The notes under the pieces: generated by a model
The model's input: the letters and a program-made list of their open reading frames with translations, nothing else
Told to the model about the DNA's origin: nothing
The model's database searches: none
Source of the DNA: Fibrobacter sp.
GTDB lineage: Bacteria > Fibrobacterota > Fibrobacteria > Fibrobacterales > Fibrobacteraceae
NCBI GenBank assembly: GCA_024399015.1
Contig: JAKSIC010000022.1
Span: 1-50,639 of the forward strand
Direction of reading: 5' to 3'
DNA length: 50,639 nt
Part shown: in pieces, positions 49,885 through 50,639 of the stretch
Layout of the letters: every line of letters begins with the position of its first letter
Numbering within the stretch: the stretch's first letter is position 1
Translations under genes and position numbers: made by a program

Positions 49885-50639
49885 TTAAAGAAGGTGAGCG
49901 CGGAGTTCTTCGCCGCTCTGTTCGCTCAAGTATGCAGGAGGAACATCGAGAACAGTGAAGCAACCGGTCTTGCCTTCAGCCTTCATGCGGAGAGCTGCAC
50001 GAGCAAATGCGATGACTGCTGCAGTGGTGAATTCCGGGTTGGAGTCCAGCTTGAGGCTGTATTCGATCACGTGAGTGTGTTCGTTGTTCATGCCGGTCTT
50101 GCCAGTACGGATCACGAAACCACCGTGAGCGAGACCGCTGTGGTTTGCATTGAATTCTTCTTCGCTGATGAAGTTTACGGTAGTGTCGTATTCATCGAAG
50201 TAGTTCTTCATGGTCTTGATTTCGTTTTCGACGTATGCTGCATCAGCACCTTCTTCAAGAACCACGTAGCAGAGACGAGTGTGCTTCTGACGGGTGGTGA
50301 GTTCCGGCATAGAACCGCTACGGACAGCTTCGAGAGCTTCGGTCACCGGGCAGGTGTACTGCTTAGCATTCTTCACACCCTTGATGCGGCGGACAGCGTC
50401 AGAGTGACCCTGAGAAACGCCCTTGCCCCAGAAGGTATAGTCCTTGCCATCAGGGAGGATTGCGTTTGCATAGACGCGATTCAGGGAGAACATACCCGGA
50501 TCCCAACCGACGGAGATCATGGCGATCTTGCCAGCAGCCTTTGCAGCAGCGTCAACGTTAGCGAAGTGGGTCGGAATGTTTGCGTGGGTGTCGAAAGTAT
50601 CGATCACGTTGAACTTTGCAGCCATTTCCGGAGTCATCT
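49885..50639 (-). CDS. ddh: meso-Diaminopimelate dehydrogenase, 3' part (start beyond window)
   Basis: Ddh reductively aminates tetrahydrodipicolinate to meso-diaminopimelate in one step, for lysine and peptidoglycan. The visible 250 residues run to the natural stop and carry the family blocks: ISVGWDPGMFSLNR, YTFWGKGVSQGHSDAVRRIKGVKNA, RQKHTRLCYVV, GMNNEHTHVIEYSLKLDSNPEFTTAAVIAFARA and C-terminal TVLDVPPAYLSEQSGEELRAHLL-like end. About 70-80 N-terminal residues, with the NADPH loop, lie past the right edge. No break is seen in the visible part. The 5' end and any promoter are out of view. Confidence 0.95.
   Translation of the reverse strand, partial: MTPEMAAKFNVIDTFDTHANIPTHFANVDAAAKAAGKIAMISVGWDPGMFSLNRVYANAILPDGKDYTFWGKGVSQGHSDAVRRIKGVKNAKQYTCPVTEALEAVRSGSMPELTTRQKHTRLCYVVLEEGADAAYVENEIKTMKNYFDEYDTTVNFISEEEFNANHSGLAHGGFVIRTGKTGMNNEHTHVIEYSLKLDSNPEFTTAAVIAFARAALRMKAEGKTGCFTVLDVPPAYLSEQSGEELRAHLL

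Overview
The window looks like chromosomal DNA of a Fibrobacter species (phylum Fibrobacterota). The best marker is a lipoprotein at 10435-12840 ending in the Fibrobacter succinogenes major paralogous domain (TIGR02145). Serine-rich lipoprotein linkers, many Gly/Lys-rich tails and a succinate-type fermentation pair (malate dehydrogenase plus a Dcu C4-dicarboxylate carrier) fit. Genus is inference from protein content; no rRNA or tRNA gene was found. I see no insertion sequence, prophage or CRISPR array.

Layout. 1-2451: a 43-bp tandem repeat, then DUF4416, DUF486 and an M23/LysM envelope peptidase. 2455-6733 (minus): thiamine thiazole operon thiS-thiF-thiG-[DUF4160-DUF2442]-thiH-thiE, interrupted by a two-gene AT-rich cassette. 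6778-10334 (minus): YhhN-like membrane protein, Dcu transporter and mdh, with an array of GTTAAC sites upstream of the transporter. 10435-12840: large modular lipoprotein. 12934-15491 (plus): TSUP transporter, YfcE phosphoesterase, YhcC radical-SAM protein; between the first two lie three 37-bp palindromic elements spaced exactly 84 bp. 15558-17006: two related secreted beta-rich proteins. 17205-18656: argH.

19214-24809 (minus) is the most unusual region: a tightly packed operon for a lipoprotein, a beta-helix protein, two unrecognised soluble proteins, a MotA/TolQ/ZorA-like protein with a tail of about 400 residues, and its MotB/OmpA-like partner. It resembles the ZorAB motor of Zorya but lacks ZorC/ZorD/ZorE, so it may be an undescribed ion-driven envelope machine.

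24889-36685: housekeeping genes (tadA, gltD-like, LpoB-like, mnmG, FKBP-N/thioredoxin fusion, proS, DUF2914) and the agmatine-to-putrescine pair aguB-aguA. 36760-43880 (minus): a GGDEF protein with altered active site, a MurC-like ligase, a lipoprotein, an RluA-family pseudouridine synthase, lspA, a squalene-synthase-like gene and a membrane protein; the last six form one likely operon. 43911-45483: DnaA-box cluster and dnaA, a candidate origin, followed by a GC-rich foldable element. 45724-50639: MORN-like secreted protein, family II pyrophosphatase, Ser-rich phosphatase lipoprotein, and the 3' part of diaminopimelate dehydrogenase.

A recurrent feature is a TATATT/TATTTT -10-like box only 6-11 bases before the ATG with no Shine-Dalgarno, suggesting many leaderless or nearly leaderless mRNAs.
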